Origin: Bacteroidota bacterium
Lineage (GTDB): Bacteria > Bacteroidota > Rhodothermia > Rhodothermales > Bin80
Direction of reading: 5' to 3'
Assembly: GCA_026702635.1 (NCBI GenBank)
Contig: JAPPBZ010000163.1
Coordinates: forward strand, 1 to 12,051
Length of the DNA: 12,051 nt
The notes under the pieces were generated by a model. It was not told the origin of the DNA, ran no database searches, and saw only the letters and a program-made list of their open reading frames with translations. This document shows, piece after piece, positions 1 through 6,812 of this stretch (position 1 is the first letter of the stretch; each line of letters opens with the position of its first letter). The position numbers were made by a program, and so were the translations under genes.

Positions 1-912
1 TTCTGGTTCTACAGCCATCCGGCGGTCTACATCATGATTCTCCCGGCGATGGGAATTATCAGTGATCTGATAGGGACATTCTCTAGACAACACGTCTCTG
101 GATACACCTTCATTGCCCTTTCCTCAGTTGCGATTGCATTTCTGGGGTTCCTTGTTTGGGGGCACCATATGTTCGTGTCAGGCCAGAGCGCCCTCTCTTC
201 GATTATTTTCTCGATGCTTACGTTCCTGATTGGAATTCCGACCGGCATTAAGGTCTTCAACTGGGTTGCAACAATGTACAAGGGGTCCGTATGGCTTCGA
301 ACTCCGATGATCTATGCGCTCATGTTCCTATTCCTGTTCACGATTGGCGGCTTGACCGGGATTATGGTTGGCGTGCTGGCAGTGGATGTGCACTTACATG
401 ACACGTATTTCGTGGTTGCACACTTCCATTATGTCATGATGGGAGGTGCACTCATTGGATTGATTGGAGGCCTGCACTACTGGTGGCCAAAGATGACTGG
501 TCGGATGTACAATGAGACTGCAGGTGTGATTGCGGCGATCCTCGTGTTTATTGGTTTCAACCTGACCTTCTTTACCCAGTTCTTCCTGGGTACCAAGGGA
601 ATGCCACGTCGCTATCATGACTATTCTGAGTTCCTGCAAACCTACCCGGAATTTGCAGCGCTGAATATGGCGTCTACGATCGGTTCTTACATCCTAGCAG
701 TTGGTCTGGTAATGATTCTGATTTACGCACTGTACTCACTGTTCAAAGGCCCCAGGGCCACCGCAAACCCCTGGGGAGCCTGTACGCTTGAGTGGACACA
801 CACCGGCCCGGTTCCAGACGAACATAATTTCCGCGATACCCCCCTGGTTACCCGTGGTCCCTATGATTTTCACCTGGCGGATGATATCTTTGGCCAAAAA
901 AATGATTCTTAG
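1..912 (+). CDS. ctaD: Cytochrome c oxidase subunit I, A2-type heme-copper oxidase (5' end missing)
   Basis: This is the C-terminal part (303 residues visible) of the catalytic subunit of an aa3/caa3-type terminal oxidase. The enzyme reduces O2 to water in the inner membrane and pumps protons. The reading frame is open from base 1, so the gene starts upstream of the window. Visible residue 6 is the first CuB histidine and Tyr10 the cross-linked tyrosine, in the motif YSHPAVY. The other two CuB histidines are the HH of VWGHHMF (55-56). The K-channel lysine is in PTGIK (84). The Mg-site His-Asp is at 133-134, and His141 and His143 of AHFHY are the heme a3 and heme a ligands. The usual D-channel glutamate of GHPEVY is replaced by the YS-type motif, which defines A2 oxidases. 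The tail has the usual NPWGA...LEWT block and no fused subunit III or cytochrome c domain. Subunit III follows after 3 bases. The family assignment is very sure. Confidence 0.97.
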   Translation, partial: FWFYSHPAVYIMILPAMGIISDLIGTFSRQHVSGYTFIALSSVAIAFLGFLVWGHHMFVSGQSALSSIIFSMLTFLIGIPTGIKVFNWVATMYKGSVWLRTPMIYALMFLFLFTIGGLTGIMVGVLAVDVHLHDTYFVVAHFHYVMMGGALIGLIGGLHYWWPKMTGRMYNETAGVIAAILVFIGFNLTFFTQFFLGTKGMPRRYHDYSEFLQTYPEFAALNMASTIGSYILAVGLVMILIYALYSLFKGPRATANPWGACTLEWTHTGPVPDEHNFRDTPLVTRGPYDFHLADDIFGQKNDS

Positions 913-915
913 GTA

Positions 916-1578
916 ATGAATAGTGCAGATACCACACTGAAGCACTATTTCGTTAGCCACGAACAGCAGTTCGATGCGGCGAAGCTAGGCATGTGGCTCT
1001 TCCTGGTAACGGAAGTACTCCTGTTTTCCGGGATGTTTGTGGCTTATGCGGTCTACCGATCCTGGCACCCGGAAGTATTCCTTCAGGCCAGTGAGCTGTT
1101 GGATTGGCGGCTTGGTGCGCTGAATACGGTTGTTCTTCTTGCTTCAAGTTTTACTGTTGCCCTCGCCATTCACTTCGTTCAGAAAGGGCAGAATGACAAA
1201 GTGATTGGGTTTTTGATCCTGACACTCGCATGCGCAGCGGTCTTTATGATTGTCAAGTACTTTGAGTATTCCGGGAAATTTTCTCACGGAGTCTTCCCAG
1301 GGGCCGGCTTTGAACCGCACGGGATCGTAGATGGCAAAGATTATTCCAAGTACGACATTCCGTTCGCGCCCCAGTTTTTCAGCATCTATTTTGTGATGAC
1401 GGGTATTCATGGTGTCCATGTGCTGGTGGGAATGGGCCTGTTCGGGTGGCTCACAACGCGTGTTGCCCGCGGCCATTTTTCCCCTCAATATTACACCCCG
1501 GTTGAGTTGACTGGACTGTATTGGCACTTGGTCGATATCATCTGGATCTTTCTTTTTCCATTACTCTACCTGATTTAG
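916..1578 (+). CDS. ctaE: Cytochrome c oxidase subunit III
   Basis: This is a 220-residue integral membrane subunit III of the heme-copper oxidase. It stabilises subunit I and supports its proton uptake but carries no metal. About five membrane segments can be seen, near residues 25-45, 68-88, 96-118, 152-178 and 198-220. Family marks are the conserved glutamate in LVTEVLLFSGMF of the first segment, GIHGVHVLVGM in the fourth, and YWHLVDIIWIFLFPLLY at the C-terminus. The length and the five helices fit the short bacterial form, which lacks the two extra N-terminal helices of the mitochondrial type. The ATG start lies 3 bases after the stop of subunit I with only a weak upstream purine stretch, so translation is probably coupled. 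Subunit IV follows after 6 bases, which confirms one operon. Confidence 0.96.
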   Translation: MNSADTTLKHYFVSHEQQFDAAKLGMWLFLVTEVLLFSGMFVAYAVYRSWHPEVFLQASELLDWRLGALNTVVLLASSFTVALAIHFVQKGQNDKVIGFLILTLACAAVFMIVKYFEYSGKFSHGVFPGAGFEPHGIVDGKDYSKYDIPFAPQFFSIYFVMTGIHGVHVLVGMGLFGWLTTRVARGHFSPQYYTPVELTGLYWHLVDIIWIFLFPLLYLI

Positions 1579-1584
1579 GGCTTT

Positions 1585-1929
1585 ATGGCACAGAGCCACC
1601 ATCATATCATTCCGGCGCGCACCCTTGCTTTGGTTTTTGGTGCGCTTCTGTTTCTCACTTTGATCACGGTCATCACCGCCCAGATTGATTTGGGGGTCTT
1701 GAATGTCCCTCTGGCATTGGCCATTGCGGGTTTCAAGACCATTCTAGTCATCTTTATCTTTATGGCTCTGAAATACGACAATCCAGTCAATATGCTGACT
1801 GTGGTCCTCGGGGTTGTATTTGTTGTCGTCTTCCTGGCACTTACGCTTGCTGATACGGAATTTCGCGGCAGTATGGGGATTACAGAACCTGGGACTACAG
1901 AGTCTGCTTCCCTCGAATCATCCCCGTAA
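1585..1929 (+). CDS. ctaF: Cytochrome c oxidase subunit IV (prokaryotic COX4 family)
   Basis: This is a 114-residue small hydrophobic subunit of the oxidase encoded just upstream. It has three predicted membrane segments (about residues 13-32, 40-61 and 66-88). The pattern GFKTILVIFIFMALKYDNP between and within helices 2 and 3 is typical of the bacterial subunit IV family (compare KAxLVxxFFMHL). The N-terminus has a short histidine run (SHHHII). The C-terminal tail after helix 3 is polar and rich in Ser, Thr and Glu, and is not expected to be conserved. The ATG is 6 bases after the subunit III stop, with AGGG about 5 bases upstream as a plausible ribosome site. Its role is thought to be assembly or stability of the complex; this is known for the family and not visible here. 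It is the last gene of the oxidase operon in this window. Confidence 0.92.
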   Translation: MAQSHHHIIPARTLALVFGALLFLTLITVITAQIDLGVLNVPLALAIAGFKTILVIFIFMALKYDNPVNMLTVVLGVVFVVVFLALTLADTEFRGSMGITEPGTTESASLESSP

Positions 1930-2147
1930 TCATCCGATGCAAAGCCACACATGCCGTAGGGCGATTAGGGATTTTGCCAGCATACTTCGGATTATCTCTA
2001 ACCATTGACTTTCATGATCGGATTTCTGCGATCCCTGTTCCCTGGACTTGCATGATATCTGACCATTTCCTCAACAGCCGAAACTGGCCTGAACCGCTTT
2101 GTCAATGCACTGTATTAACAACCAAGTACCGGGAGCACTACCGTCTT

Positions 2148-2161
2148 AAATCTCAAGATTT
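2148..2161. promoter_or_regulatory. 14-base inverted repeat upstream of the binding-protein gene
   Basis: AAATCT-CA-AGATTT is a perfect 6+6 dyad that ends 29 bases before the ATG of the LivJ-like lipoprotein gene. It is the only clean dyad I see in the 261-base gap 1930-2190, which holds no convincing gene and no good promoter match. It could be an operator or a small RNA hairpin. A 6-base arm can easily arise by chance, so the call is weak. Confidence 0.2.
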
Positions 2162-2190
2162 CCATTTACGATTAAACTGTTCTTTATGCC

Positions 2191-3351
2191 ATGAGAATTT
2201 TATTTGTCAGTCTCTCTGTCCTGTGTTTTCTGACCTTGAATGCATGTGACAGCTCAAGTAACGATCAAGTCTCGGAAATCACTATTGGCCTCGCAGCACC
2301 CCTGACGGGTACCTTGGCTCGTACTGGACAGGATATGCGTGTTGCGGCAGAAATGGCTGTCGCTCTCGCGAATGAAGGCCTTACCGAGGGGCGCCCATCC
2401 TTTCGACTCTCAGTTGAAGACAGTAAAAGTACCACTGAAGGTACTGAGGATGCGTTCCGCAGTCTTATCTCAAGTGGAGTCGCATTTATCCTGGGGCCCT
2501 ACACCTCTACCAATACGAATCATATTATTCCCATCATTGATGAAGCTCGCGTTGTCACGATCGCCCCTGCCTCTGCTGCACAGGGGTTAGCTGCCAAATC
2601 TGATTGGCTCTTCCGATCTACGCTCACTGTTGATATTCTAATGCCGGCCGGAGTGCGTGCAACCCACGCACATCTTGACTACAAGAACATCGGCATTCTG
2701 ACTAATGCAGCTGATCGGTTTTCTCAAAGTGCAGAGGATAAATTTGTTGAGGAGATTGGGAAACTCAGTGGTGTGTCCATCGGCGTGAAGCAGTCTTTTG
2801 ACCGACGTGGCGGTGATGCTTCACCTGATCTGACACCTCAGATTAATGCACTCACCGGTGCAACCCCGGAGCTAGATGCTCTTTTCTTTTTTGGACTTGC
2901 TCCAGACCGGCAGAATTTTGTCCTGAAAGCTCATGAATTAGGTGTTACGGATCTGCCCTTCGTGATTACACTGCTGAGCACCTCCGATATTCGTTTGGTC
3001 CGCGAATCGGCACCATCTTCACCCGAAGGGATTCTGGTGCTACACGCATGGATCGCAGGTAGCAATCACCCTGCAAGCCGGGCATACGTAAGAGAACATC
3101 AAGCACGGTACAATGAGGTCCCGAGCGATATTCATGCGCGGATGCACGCCGCAGCGGACCTCCTTTTGAAAGCGATTATGGAAGTTGCTCCCGAAAATAT
3201 TTCAAATGAGGCAGTCAGAGAAGGACTGTCTGGGATGCGCAACGTGGACACGATCTATGGCCCATTTTCTTTTGACGACAACGGTGATGCTGAGTTCACC
3301 CCATTGGTCGGTGTTGTGCGCGGCAGTAATATTGAGCTCCTTGAAGACTAG
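2191..3351 (+). CDS. Substrate-binding lipoprotein, branched-chain amino acid/amide type (Peripla_BP_6, LivJ-like)
   Basis: This is a 386-residue predicted lipoprotein. The N-terminal signal ends in the lipobox LNAC with Cys19 as lipidation site. The mature part opens with ITIGLAAPLTGTLARTGQDM, the classic first strand and loop of LivJ/UrtA-type type I periplasmic binding proteins. FILGPYTSTNTNHIIPI (about residues 100-116) and TIAPASA just after it form the typical ligand-pocket region, and YGPFSFDDNGDA is the usual C-terminal block. The family binds branched-chain amino acids, amides, urea or similar small polar ligands for an ABC importer. No permease or ATPase gene is adjacent, so either the transporter is encoded elsewhere or the protein acts as a sensor. 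Asp follows the lipid cysteine; in E. coli that position 2 residue favours inner-membrane retention, but the rule may not hold here. The start is the only ATG before the signal and has no Shine-Dalgarno sequence. The ligand cannot be read from sequence. Confidence 0.88.
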   Translation: MRILFVSLSVLCFLTLNACDSSSNDQVSEITIGLAAPLTGTLARTGQDMRVAAEMAVALANEGLTEGRPSFRLSVEDSKSTTEGTEDAFRSLISSGVAFILGPYTSTNTNHIIPIIDEARVVTIAPASAAQGLAAKSDWLFRSTLTVDILMPAGVRATHAHLDYKNIGILTNAADRFSQSAEDKFVEEIGKLSGVSIGVKQSFDRRGGDASPDLTPQINALTGATPELDALFFFGLAPDRQNFVLKAHELGVTDLPFVITLLSTSDIRLVRESAPSSPEGILVLHAWIAGSNHPASRAYVREHQARYNEVPSDIHARMHAAADLLLKAIMEVAPENISNEAVREGLSGMRNVDTIYGPFSFDDNGDAEFTPLVGVVRGSNIELLED

Positions 3352-3358
3352 CGTTGGC

Positions 3359-3382
3359 ATATTACCTTGCCTTTTGTAATAT
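3359..3382. terminator. AT-rich hairpin after the lipoprotein gene, possible terminator
   Basis: ATATTAC and GTAATAT form a perfect 7-base stem around a 10-base loop containing TTTT, beginning 7 bases after the stop at 3351. It lies in the 215-base gap between two convergent genes (lipoprotein and photolyase), where terminators are expected. There is no T-run after the stem and the stem has only one G-C pair, so it would be weak. I see no other gene or RNA in 3352-3566. Confidence 0.3.
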
Positions 3383-3566
3383 ATCGCTTGGATCAAGTAC
3401 GGCCTAATCCCGGGAGACCTACCCGATGCAAAGACTACGTTTCTTCCGAGAGGATTCCCGTTCTATCCTATAGTATATGGGAGGAAGGTCTGTGACCGCA
3501 GGGACGTAAAAACTCACCGAGTACCTGGCAGCAGAGTTTATCCGGCATTCCAAAGCACCAGTCGGC

Positions 3567-5042
3567 TTATACCTTTTTCACCTCCGCTTGACGGAATTTG
3601 CTGTAAGCCTCCATTGCCCGTTTTCTCCCCGCTCCCAAATCAATGATCGGGGAGGGGTAAGGCTGACTAGGAGAGAGATTCCAGGACTTTGGAATCGCAT
3701 CAAAATAACTTAGTGCATCCTCATGAGGCAACAGGCGCCCCTCGGCAACAAATCTGTCCCTGTAACTATGGTCGGGATCAAATTTTTCGGCCTGAAGCTC
3801 TGGATTATAAATTCGAAAGTATGGCACAGCATCAGGACCTGAACCCGCCGTCCACTGCCAGCCCATCGCATTGGCGGCGATATCCCAGTCGATCAAACAA
3901 TCACGGAACCACTGCTCCCCAACCTTCCATCCAGTCATCAGATGCTTTGTTAAAAAACTGGCCGCCAACATGCGGGTTCGATTATGCATCGTACCCGTCA
4001 CATACATTTCGCGCATCGCGGCATCCACCATCTCAATCCCTGTCATCCCCCGCCGCCATGCTTCTGCATCCTCGTTGTCCCCACGCCACGGGAAATTATC
4101 CCACTGCGGTCGCCAATTCCTACTGACAATGTGAGGGGTATGATATAGGAGGTGATAAGCAAATTCACGCCAGACTACCTCCTTCAGAAAATGCTCTACC
4201 TCCCTTGGATTCCTCGTGTTCTTCAATGCACGCTTACCAGCATGCCAAATCACTCTGGGCGAAATTTCTCCATAAGTGAGATTTTCGGATAATCTTGACG
4301 TTGCTCTATTGCCTGGATAATCTCTCTCTGATTTATAACGCTCAATGGAGTTTTCAACGAAGCGTTCGAGGCGTTCACGGGCAGCTCGCTCCCCCACTCT
4401 TGCAAAATGGGAAACCACTGCACTACCACGGTACATCTTGGCACCGAGCTTCCAGTCAGAGAGTGAATCACTACCTGGCCAATCCTGAGGCGGCGACAAA
4501 TCCGCCGGAGCATCTAAAGGAAACGATACCTTCCGATGTTCGACTGCCCGCCAAAAAGGGGTATAAACCTGGTAAAAACCGCCAGTCCGCGTATGTACCG
4601 TCTCAGGTTCAAACAATAGACTGGAATTCACCTCATGGACATCCACCCTCCGTGCATTTAAGCCAACCCGCACCGCTCCATCCCTTTTCATAGACTGCGG
4701 ATCATACAGCCTAGACCAAACAACATGTTTGGCACCCGTCTCCAGAATCAATGTGCGAAGAACCTCTAACGCGTCTCCCCGCCGGAAAAGTAAACGGCTA
4801 TTCCGTTTTTCGAGACTCGCTGCCAACGAATGTAGGCTCTTCCCAAGCCGCCACCTCGGTGCTGCGCCGTAGGTAGACTCAATCAACGGATCAAGAATAA
4901 ATACTGGCCAGACTGGACCCGGCTTATCAAGCGCAGCATGCCATGCCGGTTGGTCAATCAAGCGAAGATCGCGGCGGAGCCATAAAATGCTTCCTCCCTG
5001 CTGAACTTCCCTTGATCCCGTTCGCTTCTCTTGGTAATTCAA
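3567..5042 (-). CDS. phrB: Class I DNA photolyase (deoxyribodipyrimidine photolyase, PhrB-like)
   Basis: This is a 491-residue flavoprotein of the cryptochrome/photolyase family, predicted to split UV-induced cyclobutane pyrimidine dimers with blue light. The N-terminal Rossmann-like antenna domain starts at LWLRRDLRLIDQ (residues 20-31). The C-terminal FAD domain contains RLSENLTYGEISPR, VVWREFAYHLLYH, TGIEMVDAAMREM, MHNRTRM and PYFRIYNP. Aligned by spacing to E. coli PhrB, the electron-transfer tryptophans correspond to Trp319, Trp372 and Trp395 (spacings 53 and 23, as in E. coli 306/359/382). Asn391 matches the flavin-contacting Asn378. All key residues are therefore present and the enzyme looks functional; a cryptochrome cannot be fully excluded. 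The antenna cofactor is not readable. The only usual start codon in frame before the domain is a TTG, which overlaps a tiny upstream ORF. The gene lies 91 bases downstream of a DUF4399 lipoprotein on the same strand. Confidence 0.95.
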   Translation of the reverse strand: MNYQEKRTGSREVQQGGSILWLRRDLRLIDQPAWHAALDKPGPVWPVFILDPLIESTYGAAPRWRLGKSLHSLAASLEKRNSRLLFRRGDALEVLRTLILETGAKHVVWSRLYDPQSMKRDGAVRVGLNARRVDVHEVNSSLLFEPETVHTRTGGFYQVYTPFWRAVEHRKVSFPLDAPADLSPPQDWPGSDSLSDWKLGAKMYRGSAVVSHFARVGERAARERLERFVENSIERYKSERDYPGNRATSRLSENLTYGEISPRVIWHAGKRALKNTRNPREVEHFLKEVVWREFAYHLLYHTPHIVSRNWRPQWDNFPWRGDNEDAEAWRRGMTGIEMVDAAMREMYVTGTMHNRTRMLAASFLTKHLMTGWKVGEQWFRDCLIDWDIAANAMGWQWTAGSGPDAVPYFRIYNPELQAEKFDPDHSYRDRFVAEGRLLPHEDALSYFDAIPKSWNLSPSQPYPSPIIDLGAGRKRAMEAYSKFRQAEVKKV

Positions 5043-5053
5043 ACCTCCATCAT
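5039..5053 (-). promoter_or_regulatory. Start region of phrB: mini-ORF MMEV* overlapping a TTG start, with internal GGAGG
   Basis: On the minus strand the bases read ATG ATG GAG GTT TGA, and the TGA stop overlaps the TTG start of the photolyase in the string TTGA. The GGAGG inside this mini-ORF is a perfect Shine-Dalgarno core but is only 1 base from the TTG, closer than the usual 5-9. An in-frame TGA lies two codons before GGA GGT TTG, so no longer upstream start exists. The layout suggests translational coupling. It could also mean that the true start is non-canonical (for example ATT further in, after GGAGGAAGC) or that an indel hides an ATG start. Confidence 0.4.
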
Positions 5054-5108
5054 CTCAACCTATGTGTAAACTGAAAGCCATGCATCGAAGCATTTTGCAA
5101 TCACCCTG

Positions 5109-5127
5109 CAGATGCGGGCGGCATCCG
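5109..5127 (-). terminator. Hairpin between the DUF4399 gene and phrB
   Basis: On the minus strand CGGATGC and GCATCTG form a 7-base stem (one G-U pair) with a 5-base GC-rich loop, beginning 6 bases after the DUF4399 stop codon. No T-run follows, so it is not a standard intrinsic terminator. It may reduce read-through into phrB or stabilise the upstream mRNA. Confidence 0.3.
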
Positions 5128-5133
5128 TCAGCA

Positions 5134-5589
5134 CTACTCTACGGTGATCGTCACAGGTTCCGACATCACGGGCGGATCATGCGGGGTATGGCTGTAATCC
5201 CCCAAGAGTAACTGAAGTGTGTAGGTGCCGGGGCTTAACTCCAATGTGGTTTCTGTTTGCCCAAGTCCAAAATGGATGTGCACTGAATCCGTTGGGATCG
5301 GCATATCCATAGCCGGCGCGTCCGCTGGATTCACCAACAGATGGTGGTGACCCGAGTTGGGGAATTCAATGCCAGCTGGTGCAACTCCCATACCGAATAA
5401 ACCAAACTTAACATTCACTATGCCACTTTGTACGACATCCCCATCCTCAGGCGTAATGATATATACAACCGCATCTTCAGCCGATTGGGATCGGACGTAT
5501 TCCGTTTCCGCCTCGGGCTCTGTTGTAACCTGTGGCTCGGATTGGCAGGCAGCAAGGATGAACAGTGGGACTATCCAGTACAATCTCAT
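5134..5589 (-). CDS. DUF4399 domain lipoprotein
   Basis: This is a 151-residue predicted lipoprotein: a short signal with lipobox LAAC and Cys15 as lipidation site, then an acidic Ser/Glu-rich linker (about 16-40), then a single DUF4399 domain (about 41-151). The domain is recognised by FGLFGMGVAPAGIE, the GHHHLLV histidine triplet (81-83), the HIHFGLGQTETTLEL strand (His104, His106) and GDYSHTPHDPP near the end (His134, His137). The histidines are clustered and conserved in the family as I remember it. Metal binding is possible but is my inference. The function of the family is not established. I chose the ATG at 5587-5589 because the signal peptide begins there. A longer open frame upstream would bury the signal and run over the start of tsaE on the other strand. 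The gene is divergent from tsaE (77 bases) and sits upstream of phrB. Confidence 0.88.
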   Translation of the reverse strand: MRLYWIVPLFILAACQSEPQVTTEPEAETEYVRSQSAEDAVVYIITPEDGDVVQSGIVNVKFGLFGMGVAPAGIEFPNSGHHHLLVNPADAPAMDMPIPTDSVHIHFGLGQTETTLELSPGTYTLQLLLGDYSHTPHDPPVMSEPVTITVE

Positions 5590-5601
5590 AGATCTAATGG
5601 T

Positions 5602-5630
5602 TTGATTTAGCCATAAAGATACACTACGAT
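5602..5630 (+). promoter_or_regulatory. Possible promoter of the tsaE-tsaB-tsaD operon
   Basis: TTGATT (5602-5607) and TACGAT (5625-5630) are separated by exactly 17 bases, a sigma-70-like arrangement with four of six matches in each box. It lies in the 77-base gap between the divergent DUF4399 gene and tsaE, about 37 bases before the predicted tsaE start. The match is moderate, and the promoter consensus of this organism is unknown. Confidence 0.3.
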
Positions 5631-5666
5631 CAAGAACTAACGGGCAACCCTGCACGATAATCGGCG

Positions 5667-6185
5667 TTGCACAGCACCAAGAATTCCTATGATGACTTGG
5701 TTGACCTTGTAACTTCCAGCCCCTCTGAAACCCAATCCTTAGGTCGCTCGATTGGTGCCTGGTTACCCAAACCATCTGTCTTGGGGCTCGATGGCCCACT
5801 CGGGGCAGGCAAGACCTGCTTCGTGCAAGGACTGGCCTGGGGACTTGGCATCCCCGCAACAACCCATGTGACCAGCCCAGCCTACACCCTGGTCCAAGAG
5901 TATCTCCTCGGGAGCCGTAAGCTGGTTCATATTGATTTTTATAGGCTCAGCACCTTGACGAATACAGACTTCATGCTCTTCCAAGAACTACTTGAGAACC
6001 CGAATCATATCGTAGTTATCGAATGGGCCTCCAAATTCCTGTCCGACCTGGTTCCAGAATTCCTGACTATTTCCATCTCACTCGGACAGGACAAAAATCA
6101 GCGGAACTTCAGGGTATCCTCCACTTCCCCGCGTTACGTGGAGCTGCTTGATAAACTGTCAAATCATGCGAACACTGGTTCTTGA
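5667..6185 (+). CDS. tsaE: tRNA t6A37 modification ATPase TsaE
   Basis: This is a 172-residue P-loop ATPase that works with TsaB and TsaD in the cytoplasm to make N6-threonylcarbamoyladenosine at position 37 of ANN-decoding tRNAs. The Walker A motif GPLGAGKT is at residues 43-50. It is followed by VTSPAYTLVQEY (switch-like region), HIDFYRL with its conserved Asp, and VVIEWASKF with the conserved Glu and Trp, all classic TsaE marks. The length is close to that of the family (about 150). The predicted start is TTG at 5667 because a TAA lies in frame at 5658-5660 and no ATG or GTG occurs before the domain. A second TTG at 5697 would put the P-loop at residues 33-40, which fits E. coli TsaE slightly better. 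The 3' end overlaps tsaB by 20 bases. Confidence 0.95.
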   Translation: MHSTKNSYDDLVDLVTSSPSETQSLGRSIGAWLPKPSVLGLDGPLGAGKTCFVQGLAWGLGIPATTHVTSPAYTLVQEYLLGSRKLVHIDFYRLSTLTNTDFMLFQELLENPNHIVVIEWASKFLSDLVPEFLTISISLGQDKNQRNFRVSSTSPRYVELLDKLSNHANTGS

Positions 6186-6804
6186 CACATCTGGCCCATT
6201 TACTACGGTCCTGATCACGGAGGATTATCAGCTATCCACCAGTCATATTCTTCGTGACCGCCCTGCCGAGCATTTACATGAGCAAATCCATGCATCCCTC
6301 GAAAATTTGTGCATTACTCCCCAGGATCTGAGCCAAATCGCCGTAGTTATTGGCCCGGGTTCCTGGACCGGACTAAATATCGGGGTTACGGCGGCCAAAA
6401 CACTGGCACAGATACTTGAAACTCCTCTGATACCGATCTATACACTTGATGCACTGGCGGCGAGTTGTGCTAAACCTTCCTGGACGCTCATGAATGCTGG
6501 GCGTAATCAGTGCTACTATGCGCGATATTCAACATCCGATTCTCAGGAAATGGCGGTAGATCCCATAGATACCGTGATCCAACAGATCCTTGCAGACTCG
6601 AATTCAGTCTATGTTGTTGAATATGGTGATACGTTCAAAGAGCGGTTTACTGGAAATGACAAATACCTCTCCATGGATCGGCTCCCGCCGGAAGCTTTAA
6701 TTGCCGCATTGAAAACTTCTGGCAGTATAGAAGGTGCGGATATTAAGTCACTCACCCCTGCCTACCTGCAGCCATCTCACGTGGAGCAGGATGCATCTCA
6801 CTGA
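6166..6804 (+). CDS. tsaB: tRNA t6A37 modification scaffold protein TsaB (YeaZ)
   Basis: This is a 212-residue ASKHA-fold protein that forms a heterodimer with TsaD and is needed for t6A synthesis in bacteria, but carries no catalytic site itself. It begins MRTLVLDTSGPFTTV, matching the canonical N-terminus. It contains AVVIGPGSWTGLNIGVTAAKTLA, the family signature GPGSFTGLRIG with Trp for Phe and Asn for Arg. The C-terminal half (about 100-212) is poorly conserved, as usual. I chose the ATG at 6166 over an in-frame TTG 18 bases upstream because the family starts at this methionine. The start lies inside tsaE (20-base overlap) and no Shine-Dalgarno sequence is seen, so translation is probably coupled. 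tsaD follows after 8 bases. Confidence 0.94.
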   Translation: MRTLVLDTSGPFTTVLITEDYQLSTSHILRDRPAEHLHEQIHASLENLCITPQDLSQIAVVIGPGSWTGLNIGVTAAKTLAQILETPLIPIYTLDALAASCAKPSWTLMNAGRNQCYYARYSTSDSQEMAVDPIDTVIQQILADSNSVYVVEYGDTFKERFTGNDKYLSMDRLPPEALIAALKTSGSIEGADIKSLTPAYLQPSHVEQDASH

Positions 6805-6812
6805 TCTGATCT

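Noticed and set aside
1974..2249. Open frame with several cysteines (CSLCHENFICQSLC) in the gap after the oxidase operon
   Set aside because: It starts with TTG, has no ribosome site or family resemblance, and its cysteine part is the other-frame reading of the signal peptide of the LivJ-like gene.
1934..3433. The 11-mer CCGATGCAAAG occurs at 1934-1944 and 3423-3433, both just after plus-strand genes
   Set aside because: Several 11-base repeats are expected by chance in 12 kb, and the flanks do not match.
3352..3566. Possible small RNA or gene remnant between the convergent lipoprotein and photolyase genes
   Set aside because: Apart from the weak hairpin at 3359-3382, no long stem, promoter or coding pattern could be seen on either strand.
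5590..5862. N-terminal extension of the DUF4399 reading frame up to 5862
   Set aside because: It would place the signal peptide and lipobox in the middle of the protein and overlaps tsaE coding sequence; the added part has no recognisable fold.
6148..6165. Upstream TTG start for tsaB
   Set aside because: The protein family begins at the methionine encoded at 6166 (MRTLVLDTS); the extra residues are unlike the family.
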